64,000 bases of DNA from Nansenia antarctica (GCA_963989245.1 OZ022355.1:21339896-21403895), one strand, 5' to 3'. Numbered from the stretch's first letter, positions 1-12,084 are shown. Made by a program: numbers and translations. Notes: a model not told the origin generated them from the sequence alone.

Positions 1-1411
1 CTCTAAGACTGAGGAGGGTGCCACAGCTCTGGAAGACCTCTTGCATCGTCCCAGTGCCAAAGAAGGGACGGCCCAGCACCCCAAACGACTACAGACCTGT
101 CGCCCTGACACCACAGGTCATGAAGATCCTGGAGAGGCTAGTGCTGCAACACCTTAAGCCCCAGGTGAAGGACTTCCTGGACCCCCGGCAGTTTGCATAC
201 CAGGAGAGCATGGGGGTGGAGGATGCCATCATTTACATGCTGCACAGGGCCTACACACACCTGGAGAGGCCACAGAGCATGGTGAGGACCATGTTCTTCG
301 ACTTCTCCAGTGCATTTAACACTATCAAGCCATCACTGCTGGCTGACAAACTAGCAGTGATGTGTGTGGAGGACTCCCTGACGGCTTGGATCCACAACTA
401 CCTCACAGACAGGCGTCAGTATGTGAGACTGCAGGGCTGTCAGTCTGAGGTGGTGGTGTGCAACACCGGTGCCCCCCAGGGAACTGTTCTGTCACCCTTT
501 CTCTTCACCCTCTATACCTCCGACTTCCAGTTTATCTCCGACCAGTGCCACCTGCAGAAGTTTTCGGATGACTCCTCTATCGTCGGTTACATCACAGACG
601 ACAGGGATGAGGAGTACAGGGCCCTGGTGGAGAGCTTTGTGCAGTGGTGCGACACCAACTACCTTTTGCTTAACACCAGCAAAACAAAGGAGTTGGTGGT
701 GGATTTTAGGAGGAAGAGAAGGACCCCAGCCCCCATCACCATCAAGGGGGTGGAAGTCGAGAGGGTGGACTCCTACAGGTACCTGGGAGTACAAATTAAT
801 AACAAACTGGACTGGACTGACAACACCGAGGCTCTTCTCAGGAAAGGGCAGAGCAGACTGTTTTTCCTGAGAAGGCTGAGGTCTTTCGGTGTCTGCAACA
901 AGCTGCTGCAAATGTTTTATCAGTCGGTGGTTGCCAGCGTTCTGTTCTTCGCCGTGGCCTGCTGGGGTGGAAACATCTGTGCCAGGGATGCTGCGAAGCT
1001 AAACAAACTGGTGAAGAAGGCCAGCTCTGTGGTGGGGACCGGGCTGGACAGCCTAGAGGTGGTGGCAGAACAGAGGATGGGGAAAAAACTGGCGGCCATG
1101 CTGGTCAATCCCTCCCACCCGATGTACTGCGAGCTGGCGGGGATGAGGAGCAAGTTCAGCCACAGATTTGTTCTCCCCCGCCAAAGTACAAAAAGATTTG
1201 GACAGTCCTTTGTTCCAGCTGCACTCCGACTCTACAACCAGGCCCTGCAGGGTGGGGGAGACCTGGAGCTGGAACTTTTGGAACTTTTTACTTATTGAGC
1301 CTGCACTGTTTTATGTATTTTATTGAATGTTTCTGTTTTCTGTATTGAATGTTTTCTGCCCTAACTGAGCTGTTTGACAACAACATTTCCCCATTGGGGA
1401 CAATAAAGGTT

Positions 1412-1441
<30 letters not shown>
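1..1441 (+). mobile_element. LINE 3' part, CR1/L2/Rex1-type non-LTR retrotransposon
   Basis: The left window edge lies inside this element, so its 5' end is not visible. It has a reverse-transcriptase frame, a short 3' UTR with an AATAAA-like signal, and a terminal run of TCAA repeats (about 1415-1441). This microsatellite-type tail instead of poly-A is usual in the CR1/L2/Rex1 group. The next base resumes an unrelated hAT-like reading frame, so the LINE appears to have inserted into that gene. The exact clade is not resolved by eye. Confidence 0.85.
3..1298 (+). CDS. LINE reverse transcriptase (ORF2 C-terminal part), open at the window edge
   Basis: This is the RNA-dependent DNA polymerase that copies LINE RNA at the target site. 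The frame is open to the window edge, so no start codon is assigned; the protein begins outside the window. Visible hallmarks are NDYRPVAL (RT block 1), a FFDFSSAFNTI block with a catalytic aspartate, GAPQGTVLSP, and the catalytic FSDDS box whose two aspartates are encoded at 567-572. The usual box is F/Y-A-D-D; serine replaces alanine here. A YRYLGVQI block and the thumb region follow. About 430 codons show no stop or frameshift, so this end of the element is well preserved. Endonuclease and ORF1 are not visible. Confidence 0.88.
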   Translation, partial: LRLRRVPQLWKTSCIVPVPKKGRPSTPNDYRPVALTPQVMKILERLVLQHLKPQVKDFLDPRQFAYQESMGVEDAIIYMLHRAYTHLERPQSMVRTMFFDFSSAFNTIKPSLLADKLAVMCVEDSLTAWIHNYLTDRRQYVRLQGCQSEVVVCNTGAPQGTVLSPFLFTLYTSDFQFISDQCHLQKFSDDSSIVGYITDDRDEEYRALVESFVQWCDTNYLLLNTSKTKELVVDFRRKRRTPAPITIKGVEVERVDSYRYLGVQINNKLDWTDNTEALLRKGQSRLFFLRRLRSFGVCNKLLQMFYQSVVASVLFFAVACWGGNICARDAAKLNKLVKKASSVVGTGLDSLEVVAEQRMGKKLAAMLVNPSHPMYCELAGMRSKFSHRFVLPRQSTKRFGQSFVPAALRLYNQALQGGGDLELELLELFTY

Positions 1442-1443
<2 letters not shown>

Positions 1444-1758
1444 ATGAGGATATGGGGAAAGTGTTGACCCAGCATCTGGCCTCAAGGATAGTTAACATCG
1501 CAGATGCCTCAACCCTCACACACACACTGACAGATATCCTCCAGTCATACAACCTGAACTGGAATCAGGTTGTTGCTATACTGTTGGATAACTGCAATGT
1601 GATGAGAGGGAAAAGGTCTGGAGTGGAGACACAAATCCGAAAAGAAAATCCATCACTCCTGGACATCAGCGGAGACACGGTTCACATGGTCTCAAATGCA
1701 ACCAAGGCCCTTTTGAAGCCTTTCCAGGGATTTGTGGACGAATTTTGCTCTGATGTCT
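1442..1758 (+). pseudogene. hAT-like transposase-derived gene 1, first visible exon part
   Basis: An open frame begins directly after the LINE tail and carries LLDNCNVMRG and the later HMVSNATKAL, which resemble the RNase-H-like core of hAT/DUF4371 transposases (second acidic residue region and the following H-x-x-x-N helix). It stops abruptly at 1758 where a CAGTGTTTCCCC terminal repeat begins. The frame continues in phase at 10136, on the far side of an 8.4 kb insertion: both sides carry TCT at the junction, and removing one copy keeps the codons aligned. The N-terminal zinc finger expected upstream is lost behind the LINE. It could be a dead transposase or a transposase-derived host gene. 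Confidence 0.6.
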
Positions 1759-1973
1759 CAGTGTTTCCCCTACCATTGCCTTGGGGCGGGCCGCCCCCCC
1801 AACGGAACCCCCCGCCCCCCCAAGAAAGAGGAATTATTACGGACGTAGACAAGCGTTAAACATAGACAAGTAGGCTAAAATATCCGCTTTTTTAGGGTTC
1901 GGGCACCCAACCCGAATCTGGCGAGTGGCAAGCCCATGGGCTCGTTGGTAACGTTAGTCCGCCAGTAGTCTCG

Positions 1974-2026
1974 CATAGCCAAACCTATCTCCACACTTCA
2001 CATAGCCAGACCTATCTCCACACTTC
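1974..2026. repeat. Two-copy 27-bp tandem repeat
   Basis: The block starting CATAGCCAAACCTATC is repeated once immediately downstream with one visible difference (CATAGCCAGACC). It lies in the non-coding left arm of the CAGTGTTTCCCC element. Confidence 0.8.
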
Positions 2027-2031
2027 GCTTC

Positions 2032-2232
2032 GTGCTGGACACGATTGTGCGTGAGTATGCGCCAGACGCGAGAGAGTTTTTGCAGGGTAAGATGTCTGCT
2101 GATGAAAGTAAGCAAGTTGAAACGTTATCAAATATAATTGCTGAGTGTTCTAACAGAGCAAGTTGGTTAAAATTGGTCGTTATTATTGTGACTAGAAAGT
2201 GTCTGATTATAGTTCCATGGTATGTAAAATAG
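2032..2232 (+). other. Small open frame of unknown identity inside the CAGTGTTTCCCC element
   Basis: A 66-codon frame with a protein-like first half (SADESKQVETLSNIIAEC) ends shortly after a possible splice donor (AGTTGGTTAA region). I do not recognise it. It could be a captured or degenerated transposase exon, or chance. The stretch 2233-2835 holds no other gene; it is AT-rich with a GA-rich low-complexity patch at about 2625-2710. Confidence 0.25.
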
Positions 2233-4388
2233 TGTCAAAGAACTAGCAAGCTAACTAGCAGGTGAGGAGATGAGCTAGTCACTAGCACACATGCCAGCTA
2301 AAGAGCTAACTGGATGCACTTATTTTACTTAAAGTAGATATACTATCTTTCTTATTCTGCTAGAATTGGGCTTTATGGTAATACCATTATGGCATATTTA
2401 CAGTACATGGACAGTGGATTGAAGCATTGGAAATGTCTGTTTTTATAGTTGGACATATGCTTTTTTTTCAGGTGAGAGAGTAAAGTCAAAATGACATTAT
2501 CTGACTGCATTGCCCACAGCAATCCAATATTCAAGTATAATTATGTTATGAATTGATATGGATCAATTTATACCTCTTATTAGATTATAAATACTCTGGT
2601 TGTTATGTTTGCCTTTTGGTTGACAGCAAAAGAGGGAGAGAGGAGGATAGAGAGGGAGAGAAGGAGAGAGAGCAGGATGGTGCACCAGAGAGAGAGAGAG
2701 CAAGAACCAGGTGAGAAAGTGGACAGGTAGTCAAGACCACATACAGTAAGTAAGTAGCCTTGAGAACCGATGGTTCTCGAGCCTAACGGCCCATAGGGCA
2801 GGAGCCTATCTCCTGTTTCCGTAGCGTGAGGCGGCTTAACACTAGAGCAGCCGTGAGGTGTTAAACAGCACCAGTGAGTACAAAACAAAATCTACCTTTG
2901 CACTCGATCAAATTTCAGGACCCTCCTTTCATGACTTTTCCTAGATATGTGCGTTCTACCACCCAGCATCTTTACATTTTCAAAATCGAGTTAGTATAAA
3001 GCGATTTTGCAGTATTTCTGTGTGTGTCTGTGTATTTGCATTGGAATTCAGCTGCCATCTTTTTCTCCAAGGCTGCAATTCACTTTTATATCAGCAGAGG
3101 GAGCAAGGACACACACACACACACAAGGGGACACACACAAGGGGCTTCAGTGGATAAGACTGATATTTGTAAACATATATAGGCTAAATAAAGCAATAGG
3201 GATACATAAGATATGTATATGTACAGACAGTTATGAAAATTATAAACTGTACAGTATGTCTCCCAATCCCTTCAGACGTTTGAAGTGCTGCCTGTACTCA
3301 TCAACGTATATTATAAAAATATATATATTTATAATATTGTATATAATGTCTTTTTTGTATATCACTGTAGACCACAGTCTCACTCACATATACACAACAC
3401 ATAACACAACACTGTTGTGTATAATAATAATAACTGTAATACACAACAGGCAAGATGGTTGTAGCCTACATAGATATATACACAGATTAATATTTGTACA
3501 CTCGTTTTCGAACATTAGATAGTTGATTTTGGCAACATTGTAGTAGCCAATTGCAGAGTGTATTAATAATTTTGTTTGTTTCAATCCTCAGTGTGTTCAT
3601 TTTATAGTGTGCAGTGAACAAAACATTTATAATCGTTTTCGAACATTATACTACATTACCCATGCTGCTTAGCGGTGATGTCAAATGATGTCACGATGAT
3701 TATGCGTGTTGCAACACTGCGTTACCACAATCATCCACAGAACGCTGCCACCCCCCACAGCGGGAACACGGATGACCACGGCAACACAATGCTGCAACAC
3801 CCATCACCTTCCTTTTCAATAATAGCAATCAACCATCATTCAGACATATACATATCTTATGCATCCCCACCGCCATGCCACAAACATGAGTCCCACACAG
3901 CGCCGAAGCCCGAACCCGAGCACAACGTGTGCCCCCCCCGACGGTGACTAAGTTGTGCAGCAAACTCTTGGCTATGTACTGTTGACAAAATACATCCAAC
4001 ATCTAAATAGCAAAAAATATCGTTTTAGTAATATTGTTACTAACGTCAGAACATGAGAGTTCTCTCGAGGAATCTCGCATACTATTTACGGTAGTATGTA
4101 GAGCTGAATTCGACCCTAAAAGAGAGACTCCTCCGGTCTTGCAGACTCCAGAGGGATAACGTATATAACATTGATCCAACGTTACTGTATGGTAATATTG
4201 CATAAATCATAAAACACGGAATTTTCCAGGTTTGGCAGTCACAGAGTTAATAATATTACATTTTGACTTGTAGTTCAATGCTTATGGTAGTAGGATCACA
4301 TTATGATGTGACACACACATATTACACACAGATTACACACAATTTGTTGAGTTTACAATACTTTTTCTGACCTTTGTGAATCTCACCC

Positions 4389-4391
<3 letters not shown>

Positions 4392-4444
<53 letters not shown>
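4392..4444. repeat. (TA)n microsatellite
   Basis: About 26 uninterrupted TA dinucleotides inside piggyBac copy A. Confidence 0.97.
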
Positions 4445-4446
<2 letters not shown>

Positions 4447-4889
4447 TAACACATTATTATTCTCATCATTGATTCACACATACAGAATTCTGCCCCAAAC
4501 CAATTTTACCAACACAATTTGAAAACTGGCCATCTGGCCCCATTTTGACCGACGTTGATTCAAATGTGAATGGACACATTCCAATGTTGATGGGTTTTTG
4601 AATTGGTCGTTGATGGTAACGATCGCAAAGCCATCATGTAGCTTCCCGCCTTGTAAAATACAATGCATTACTTTCGAGTATGTCTGGCATATATCGGACC
4701 TCCGTTTTATATTGAAAAATATGGTGATATACATAGGCGAACCGATCGAGAAATGATCAACCATCCCCCCTATAGCCTATCAACATGACAAATAAACTCC
4801 ATTGTATGTTTGCATATGAACACACCTATTCCTATAAATTAGCCTGCATTACAGTCTAGAGAGCACACCTCCTCGTTAGTTTTGCTGTG

Positions 4890-6961
4890 ATGAGTCGTCC
4901 AGAGTTCCAGAGACGCCATTGGCAACCTGATGAGGTTTTAGCATTCATACATGACGTGCAAGCGGATCAGTCATATGGAGGATCAGGAGATGATGAGTGA
5001 ATTATCATGGTAAGATAACAACACTGTCCCAAATTGCATCATGGCTATTGTTTTTCTGTGCATAATTACATTAAAACAATGTGAAATGTTTTTACATAAG
5101 GCTTATCTAGGAAAAGTCAAGATATTTATGTGCAATAGGACAACCCATGTTTACATAAGGTTTATATAGGAAAAGTTAGGATATTTATATGTTTACATAA
5201 GGTTTAGGAAAAGTTTGGATATTTACAGCATAGTGAACTGGTTTATGATAGGAAAAGATAGGATATTTATATGTTTACAGGAAAAGTTATTCCTTATTTA
5301 TAGCATAGCGTACAGCAAGTGTTTCTATAGTAGATTGTACGGTACTTGTTACCCTAAATGACAATAAATACCATTCATTCGTTCAACTAATAGTTTCTTG
5401 TGTCTTACAGGCAGCAGGCGATCATGTCATTGAATCAGACGCAGATGCTTCCGAATGCGACTGTGACACTGAGGACGCATGTGAAGCCACGAAAGAGAAG
5501 GGCCGAGACGGCACAGTGTGGACTGAGCAACCAGGCCGAACACAGCGCAACCCAGGCGCTCGGAGAGGCAGAGAACGACAGGCCAATATCATAAAGACAG
5601 CTCCAGGCCCGACTCGTTATGCCAAATCGAACATTACAAGTCCGTTGAGCAGTCTACTGTGTCTGATTGACACGGAAATGTGGCAACAGATTCTAAAGTA
5701 CACTCCGGCAGAAGCTGACCGGAGTAATGCTGAGAAGTTCAATTTGACAATGGACGAACTAAAGGCATTCGTGGGTCTCCTTTACTTCAAAGGAGTTTAT
5801 TATGCCAAGTCCGTGAGGATGGATGACTGCTGGTCATCACATCTCGGAGTCGATTTCTACAAGGACACAATGAGTCGCCAGAAGTTCCGAGATATCATGC
5901 GCTATCTACGCTTTGACGACAAGAACACACGAGCCGCCCGCGTTCCGGTGGATAGATTTGCCATGATTTCAGAAATGTTTGATAAATTTGTGAAAAACAG
6001 CATTGCATCATACACACCTGGTGACAACATCACCGTGGATGAACAGTTTTTCCCGACCAAAGCAAGATGTCGTTTCACACAATACATGGCCAATAAACCT
6101 GACAAATTTGGCATAAAGTTCTGGGTTGCAGCGGACGTCGACAGCAAATACATGTTGAACGCACATCCCTACCTAGGGAAAGATGCAAGCAGGCCGGCCG
6201 GTCAGTGGTTATCAGACAATGTTGTGCTGCGTCTGATGGAGCCGTTCGTGGGCAAAGGAAGAAATGTCACGACAGACAATTACTTCACCTCCTTGCCACT
6301 GGCAAACACCCTTTTGGCCCAACAAACCACAATTGTTGGCACAATTAATAAAATCAGACGGGAGTTGCCCCCATGTACACGGGCACAGACTGAAAGATTT
6401 TCCAGCAAGGTGCTGAGGGCTGGAGAAGCCACACTCACAGTTTACCAGGCGAAACCTAAAAAAAATGTTTGCCTCCTCAGCACACTGCATCAAACCGTTT
6501 ATACTGATGATGGTCCAAAGAAACTGCCCGAAACGGTTGCTTACTACAACAGCACTAAGTGCGGTGTTGATGTTCTGGACCAGATGACGAGGAAATATAC
6601 AGTAAAAGGAGGGACCCGCCGTTGGCCTGTAGCTGTGTTTTACAACATTTTGGACATGGCTGCAATTAATGCACACATTCTGTACAGCCAGTGCATGGGC
6701 ATCAGTATAACCAGGAAGCAATTCATTCATAAGCTAGCAGGGGAGCTGTGTGAGCCACTGGTAATGACAAGGCTTCCTTCTACACCAGCAGCGAGAAGGC
6801 GACTGCAACTCGACAGGCCACCTACACCCCCACAGGTGAAAAAAAAAAAGTGTCAAGGCGCCAGGTGTCATGGGAACAAAGCGATCAAGATCTGCCAGTC
6901 GTGTGGAAGATTTGTCTGTGGTACATGCACACAGCCAGCAACGGTGTGCTGGAAGTGCTGA
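4890..6961 (+). CDS. piggyBac transposase (PGBD-like), exons 4890-5009 and 5411-6961
   Basis: Cut-and-paste transposase acting at TTAA. The main exon (5411-6961) follows a good acceptor (TTGTGTCTTACAG) and has no internal stop. The DDE_Tnp_1_7 aspartates are all present: VDEQ with D at 6038-6040, TTDNYF with D at 6275-6277, and GVDVLDQ with D at 6569-6571. The C-terminus is the cysteine-rich zinc-binding tail of the family (CQSCGRFVCGTC, ending CWKC). An upstream exon begins MSRPEFQRRHW at 4890 and ends at a GTAAGA donor (5010), but a TGA at 4998-5000 interrupts it nine bases before its end in the phase that joins exon 2. Translation could begin at the ATG at 5007-5009, which sits on the exon edge in the same phase, or exon 1 is broken. 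AATAAA follows at 7061-7066. Confidence 0.9.
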
Positions 6962-7060
6962 CTGTTCTATATTTACACAGTGTGTCCCCTTTTTTATATA
7001 TTGGTGTTTATTTGTTACCATACTTTTTATTTGGAATAATTGATGTGAACATTGCAAGTA

Positions 7061-7066
7061 AATAAA
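7061..7066 (+). terminator. Polyadenylation signal AATAAA of the piggyBac transposase
   Basis: AATAAA lies 100 bases after the transposase stop. The same 3' UTR stretch recurs in copy C around 59640-59760. Confidence 0.75.
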
Positions 7067-7304
7067 AATGTTCCTTGAAATATCTGTCTCTCCGTGTCCG
7101 TCCGTAGTATGCCTGGATAATTTCCACTCATCTTCAAAAATTCCCAGAATATTCTGTTCTATGAATATGTAATCACAAGAAAGACCTTCTTCCTGCACAC
7201 AAAATCTTCTTCCTATAGTCAGACCTGCTAGTCAGAGGCTATACGCGCTCCTGTGAGATCACTCAAGCCTCAAGTTTATTTGTCACTACATTACACTACA
7301 TTAC

Positions 7305-7486
7305 GCAATCAAAACAAAACGAACGAACCCCCGTGAGCAGTTGCAGGGGCTGGCTGACAATATTATTACTAAATAATATTGTATATAATAATATTGTTTA
7401 TATATATAAACCAATAACATTACATTACACTACAAGTGTACAGCCACATTATGCAATCAAAACAAAACGAACGAACCCCCGTGAGC
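7305..7486. repeat. 34-bp direct repeat, two copies 148 bp apart
   Basis: GCAATCAAAACAAAACGAAC and the bases following it occur at 7305-7338 and again at 7453-7486, identical by eye, inside the non-coding right part of piggyBac copy A. Confidence 0.85.
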
Positions 7487-9393
7487 CATGTGTAGCCTAT
7501 GTACAGTTATGAATGATACACTGCACAGTATGTACCTATCAAGCTGTGTGGTATTACATAGGTACCGCAGCAAAGTAGTTCATCAACGAATATTATATAA
7601 CAAACGGATATTTATAATATTGTATATAATGTATTTTTTGTATATCACTGTAGACCACGTTGTAGTAGTAGCCAACAACGTGGTCTACAGAGTGTATTAA
7701 TTATTTTGTTTGTTTGAATCCTCACTGTGTTCATGTTGTGCAGTGAACAAACAATTGTTGGGTGAATAAACTGTCTCTTGCCGTGAAATGTGTACATCAA
7801 ATAAAATGATGTCGGCGATGATTATGCCTGTAATCATCAACGATATAACAAACTGATATTTCTGAGTGGGGCAGTCCCAGATATAGTGAAGACAGACAGG
7901 AAAGTAAGGAGAAGAAGGGAGAGAGTATTGACAATTGATAATGAGATATTGATAATGTAGGAATAAGTGTGTTCATATGCAAACATATTCAATGGCATGT
8001 AATTAGTAGGCAATTGTTTATCACAGATGAATCCTGACAATTGATGGTTGATGCATGGGGGAGGGTCATCTTATTCTCAATGATCTCTTTCTGATCGTTT
8101 CCGATCACCACACAAAGGATGCCTCCAACAAGCCCTTCAAACCATCCCCCACCAGAAAGGTTGTACTTACAGGAAAGTAAGGAGAAGAAGGGAGAGAGTA
8201 TATTGACAATTGATAATAAGATATTGATAATGTATTTCGCTGTCGACCAAAATCGTTTGAAATGACGTGCTTGTGCATTGAATGACACTATGTACAGCGC
8301 TGTCAATTTTTAAATAATGCAATAGGCTATATATATGAATGTTCAGTTGTGATATGAAGTAGCCAACAATTCTCATGTCGACCATGATAATAATAGGCTA
8401 CAACAAGGTTGTACATAGATATACGCAGATTCATATTTGGATAGTTGATTCTTTTTTAATAATGATAATCAACTTTCATTCATTAGTAAAGCTCCCGCAG
8501 TCTCAATCAATCTCCTCTCCATATATAGCATTTAATCTGTTCCATAGTTCGTTCTCAGCTGACTCAAGCTTCAAATCAGATTGCTCTAATAATTTCCCCA
8601 CTTCTCTGCTTATAGGAACTTTATGCATTTTAGAGAAACATGCAGAGCATGGATTTGACAAAGAAACGTGTAGGCTAAGAACTAGTTTCTAAAGTGAGTT
8701 ACAATCACTTGATGCAATGGTTGATGCACGGGGGAGGGTAATCTTATTGATCGTTTGCCATTAGCAAACAATAGCTGCCAATTCATGAGCGAGCCAATCG
8801 GGTTTCAAAGCTGCCAAGCAGGTTTCAACGCTTACAAGCTTACAGCAGTCGATTGTCTGCTGATGTTACGGGCACGGCCGGCGTGAAGTTCACGACAAAT
8901 AAACAGACTTTATCACTGTGAAGCTCATAACTATGATAACACAATATTGCAATATTTATTACTATTATTTTTGTATAATAATAATCAACCATCATTCGTT
9001 AGTAATGAAAACTCCCGCAGTTCCGATCAATCTCCTCTCCACTTTACACATTACATAACCAAGATCTCTTTTGACATCACAACAATGTCAACACAATCAC
9101 AACAGAATCTTATTTTATCCAACCAGGTTTTATATTTTGATTATGACATCATGTCTTTCAACATTGTCACACTTTTCATTACACACATTAGCGGCATCAA
9201 CAATGATGGGCTGGGCGTGCGAGGGAGCGTGCTTATTCTGGCAGATTGTGAAATATTAAAACCAATAACATTCTGAATGATTTATCATTCTGTACTCTTT
9301 CTCTCCTTTCTTTCATGTATTTTCTTTTCTTTTTCTCAATTAGTAGTCTCCTAATCTCGCTACAGTTTGAGCGAGACTGTAACTGTCATTGTT

Positions 9394-9490
9394 TGAATGA
9401 ATGAATGAATGGTCTTTATTTGTCATTGATATAGTACAGGTACCAAACAACGAAATTTGGGAGGGGGGGCTCCCCTGGTGCTAGGAAACT
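9394..9490 (-). repeat. LINE/SINE 3'-end fragment with TGAA tail, captured in the piggyBac family
   Basis: A run of TGAA units is followed by a stretch containing GGTCTTTATTTGTCATTG and GTACCAAACAACGAAATT. On the minus strand this is a typical 3' UTR ending in AATAAAGACC plus TTCA repeats. The same module occurs in copy B (about 26457-26555), twice in copy C (about 58310-58400 and 59243-59335), and independently at 46884-46942 and 55546-55640. Confidence 0.7.
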
Positions 9491-10675
9491 AGGTGCTAGG
9501 AACTGGTGCTATAACTGTGTTCATGTTATAATGTTTAGTGAACGAACAATTGTTGGGTGTTTGCCACAAATCGGAATTCTCTTGCCGTGAAATGTGTACA
9601 TCAAATAACATGATGTCGGCGATCTACTAGAACTGCGGGACGACTGCAATGTAGGCTACCATATCATACCGTTTTATATTGAAAAATATGATGGTAAATA
9701 AATACATGTGGGACTGATGTATGATGGCAGAGGTGTGGTGTGTATCAGTCAGTCTTGTTCCAGCGATAAGACATGCGCTCTGCGCTGCGGGCAGTGGGGG
9801 GAGGTTGATGGCTCTCCGATCAATGAACAAAGAGATCGGGTTTCCCCCGCGGTGTGTTGCGTGTTCACGCTTCTTGCGTGACATCGCCCTCCAGCGATCT
9901 TTGTGCGTCAGTACACTCTTCTCTATGTTAAACTATCATAGTGCTGAAGCACACCTCATCGCGATTGAATAAGGTCGCGATCCGCGGCGCTCCCAGTGTT
10001 AATGTACAAGTTAGTACACCCCCTGGACATGACGCTGGTATGTCGCAGGGTCTTACCCCCTGGGGGGGGGGGAGGTGTCCATGACACGGTCCATGCCACC
10101 CCCCCAAGGCAGCAAACCTAGGGGAAACACTGTCTACTATGATGTAGAAAAATTCCCCAAACAGAAGGAGCTTTTTGGCGAGTTTCAGTCCTTGCTCCAT
10201 TTGGAGAAGAGCTTGATCCGTCCCATCAGCAGCAGGTTCCTCCAAATGCTGGATGTGTGCAACAGAATACGGGAGCTTATGGATCCATTGATTGTGCACT
10301 TCTACAGCTTCCTGTCTCCTCAAGATCAGCACAAATACAGGTACAATAGCATTAGCATTCTCTTTTTATGTCTGTTTTCTCTGTACTAGCAGGCCCAATT
10401 TGCAAAATCTAATTAAATAAATCAGAGCAAATATAGCATTCCTGTTCCCCCAACTGTATAATTATATGCTTTTTGTGATGCAGATGGCTCCTGAACCAGG
10501 TTCTTGATCAGCATGCAGTTACATCTGATGAGAAGGCAAGGATCACGGTTCTGCAACAGCAAATGGCAAAATCTGCAGGGACCGGAACTGAGGTCAACCA
10601 AAACCGGAAGACACACATCTGTATGCTTTTCTCAGAGTTCAACAAGCTCACAGCCTTGATTGATTTATACAGAGG

Positions 10676-10925
10676 TATGTTCTCGGGCTGGGTGATATTG
10701 GAAAAAACTGACATTGCAATATTATTTTTCACTGCAATATATAGGCCTATTGTGATACATCAGTATCTACATCAGATCAGTAAATCTGATTGGCTGACCT
10801 GGCATGTAGGAAAGAAGCAGCTTCATTGGAAGAAACATTACACAGCAAAAAATAATGATGCAGTTTTTTCAGGAGTTGCAAGTGGGCTTAATAGGGACGT
10901 TTACCCTATATTGTGCAGCCCTAGC
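10676..10925. repeat. Probable MITE in intron 2 of hAT-like gene 1
   Basis: The left side reads GGGCTGGGTGATATTGG and the right side, reversed, reads AGGGCTGCACAATATAGG, resembling ends of short fish hAT-type MITEs. No clean 8-bp duplication is visible. The remaining intron sequence to 11100 holds nothing recognisable. Confidence 0.4.
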
Positions 10926-12084
10926 TCAGTCACTTTTGAAGTGGAAAGAAATGTACAGAGATGTCTTATCGATTTATTTATTGTTACATATTTTTCCTGT
11001 AATGGAATCTGAGTATGTTACATTACTATGTTTGTGATCAGGAAAGAATAGTAAAACATATTCAGTGACTTTTCTAATCAGGCTTAATTGTGATTTTCAG
11101 GTGTACTTCCAACTTTCCAGGTGTTCCTGAAAAAGTTGCAGCATGAAAAGCCCATGCTCCACGCACTGCATGCCGAAATGATGCTACTGGTCAGGGAACT
11201 TCTCTCCAAGTTCATGAAGCCTGTTTACATCCCCCTGAGTGTGAAGGGCTTGTTGAAGCTTGATGTTCAGAAGAGAGACCTGCAGTACCCTGACCAAAGG
11301 TTGTCTCTGGGGAGATTCAGCTTCTCTACCTTAAACAAGGCTAGAGTGGAGAAAAGGCCCTGGGTGCAGAGCGTCTACAGCTCTCTCAGAGAAGGTTACA
11401 TCAATGCAGCAACATACCTCCTGAAAAACCTTCCCCTCAACAACCACATCACCTCTTTGTCTGCACTGACACCATCATTGATTCTCCACGAATCGGTCCA
11501 AGGGGCATTCAACACCTTAGCCAAGGCCTTGCCAAATGCAGTGAAATCTGAGGAGCTTGGTCAACTGAATGAAGAGGTGCGAGCCTACCAGATTGACGCA
11601 GATTTAGGAGCACAGGCCAAACACTTTGAGGAGAATACCGAACGAATCGATGTTGACTGGTGGAGTAGGATCTTTGGCCATGAAGACGCCAGCAGGAGGG
11701 ATGAGATTCCCCATCTTAGGGAAGTTGGTAAAGGCCCTTCTGTCATTGTTCACTGGCCCTCTTGTCGAAGGATCATTTAACATCATGGATGACATCATAG
11801 AAAAAGACAGGGTCAGGCTGAACATTGAGACATATGAAGGCTTAGCCATTATCAAGTCCCACATGAAGGCAACAGGGAAAACGGCCTCCAAAATGGAAAT
11901 CAGCCCTGCACTGAGGAGCTTGTGCCTGTCTTCTTATGAGAGATACCAAAGTCACCTGAAGAAGAAGAAGAAGGAGAATATTGACAAGCAAAAGGAAAGG
12001 AAACTGATGGAAGCTGTGAAAGTCCTCTCAGCAGTTAGGGTAAGAAAAGTAACAGAAAAGTTAAAGAAAGGTTCCACCTCTTCT

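Larger units (their letters stand above)
2836..10002 (+). mobile_element. piggyBac-family transposon, copy A (autonomous-type)
   Basis: The element is bounded by TTAA at 2836-2839 and 9999-10002, the target site always used by piggyBac. The left end reads TTAACACTAGAGCAGCCG; the right end, on the other strand, reads TTAACACTGGGAGCGCCG, an imperfect inverted pair. A piggyBac transposase lies between. Copies B (24583-28825) and C (55850-61016) share both ends and much of the interior. At 7.2 kb it is longer than classical piggyBac (about 2.5 kb); the excess is AT-rich non-coding sequence and captured repeat ends. Non-coding interior 2840-4889 and 7070-9998 holds no gene I can support. Confidence 0.9.
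1759..10132. mobile_element. Non-autonomous element with CAGTGTTTCCCC ends, itself split by piggyBac copy A
   Basis: The left end reads CAGTGTTTCCCCTA followed by a C-rich CCTTGGGG stretch. The right end (to 10132) is its inverted counterpart, ending GGGGAAACACTG after CCCCCCCAAGG. Both sides are flanked by TCT (1756-1758 and 10133-10135), and the coding frame of the hAT-like gene is restored if the block is removed. Without the piggyBac inside, the element is about 1.2 kb. The ends look hAT-like, but hAT normally duplicates 8 bp; three bases would fit other superfamilies better, so the class is open. Confidence 0.65.

Noticed and set aside
8375..9276. Frames of about 100 codons in the right part of piggyBac A, repeated in B and C
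   Set aside because: They recur only because the non-coding element sequence is shared; codon composition is AT-driven and the frames differ in length among copies.
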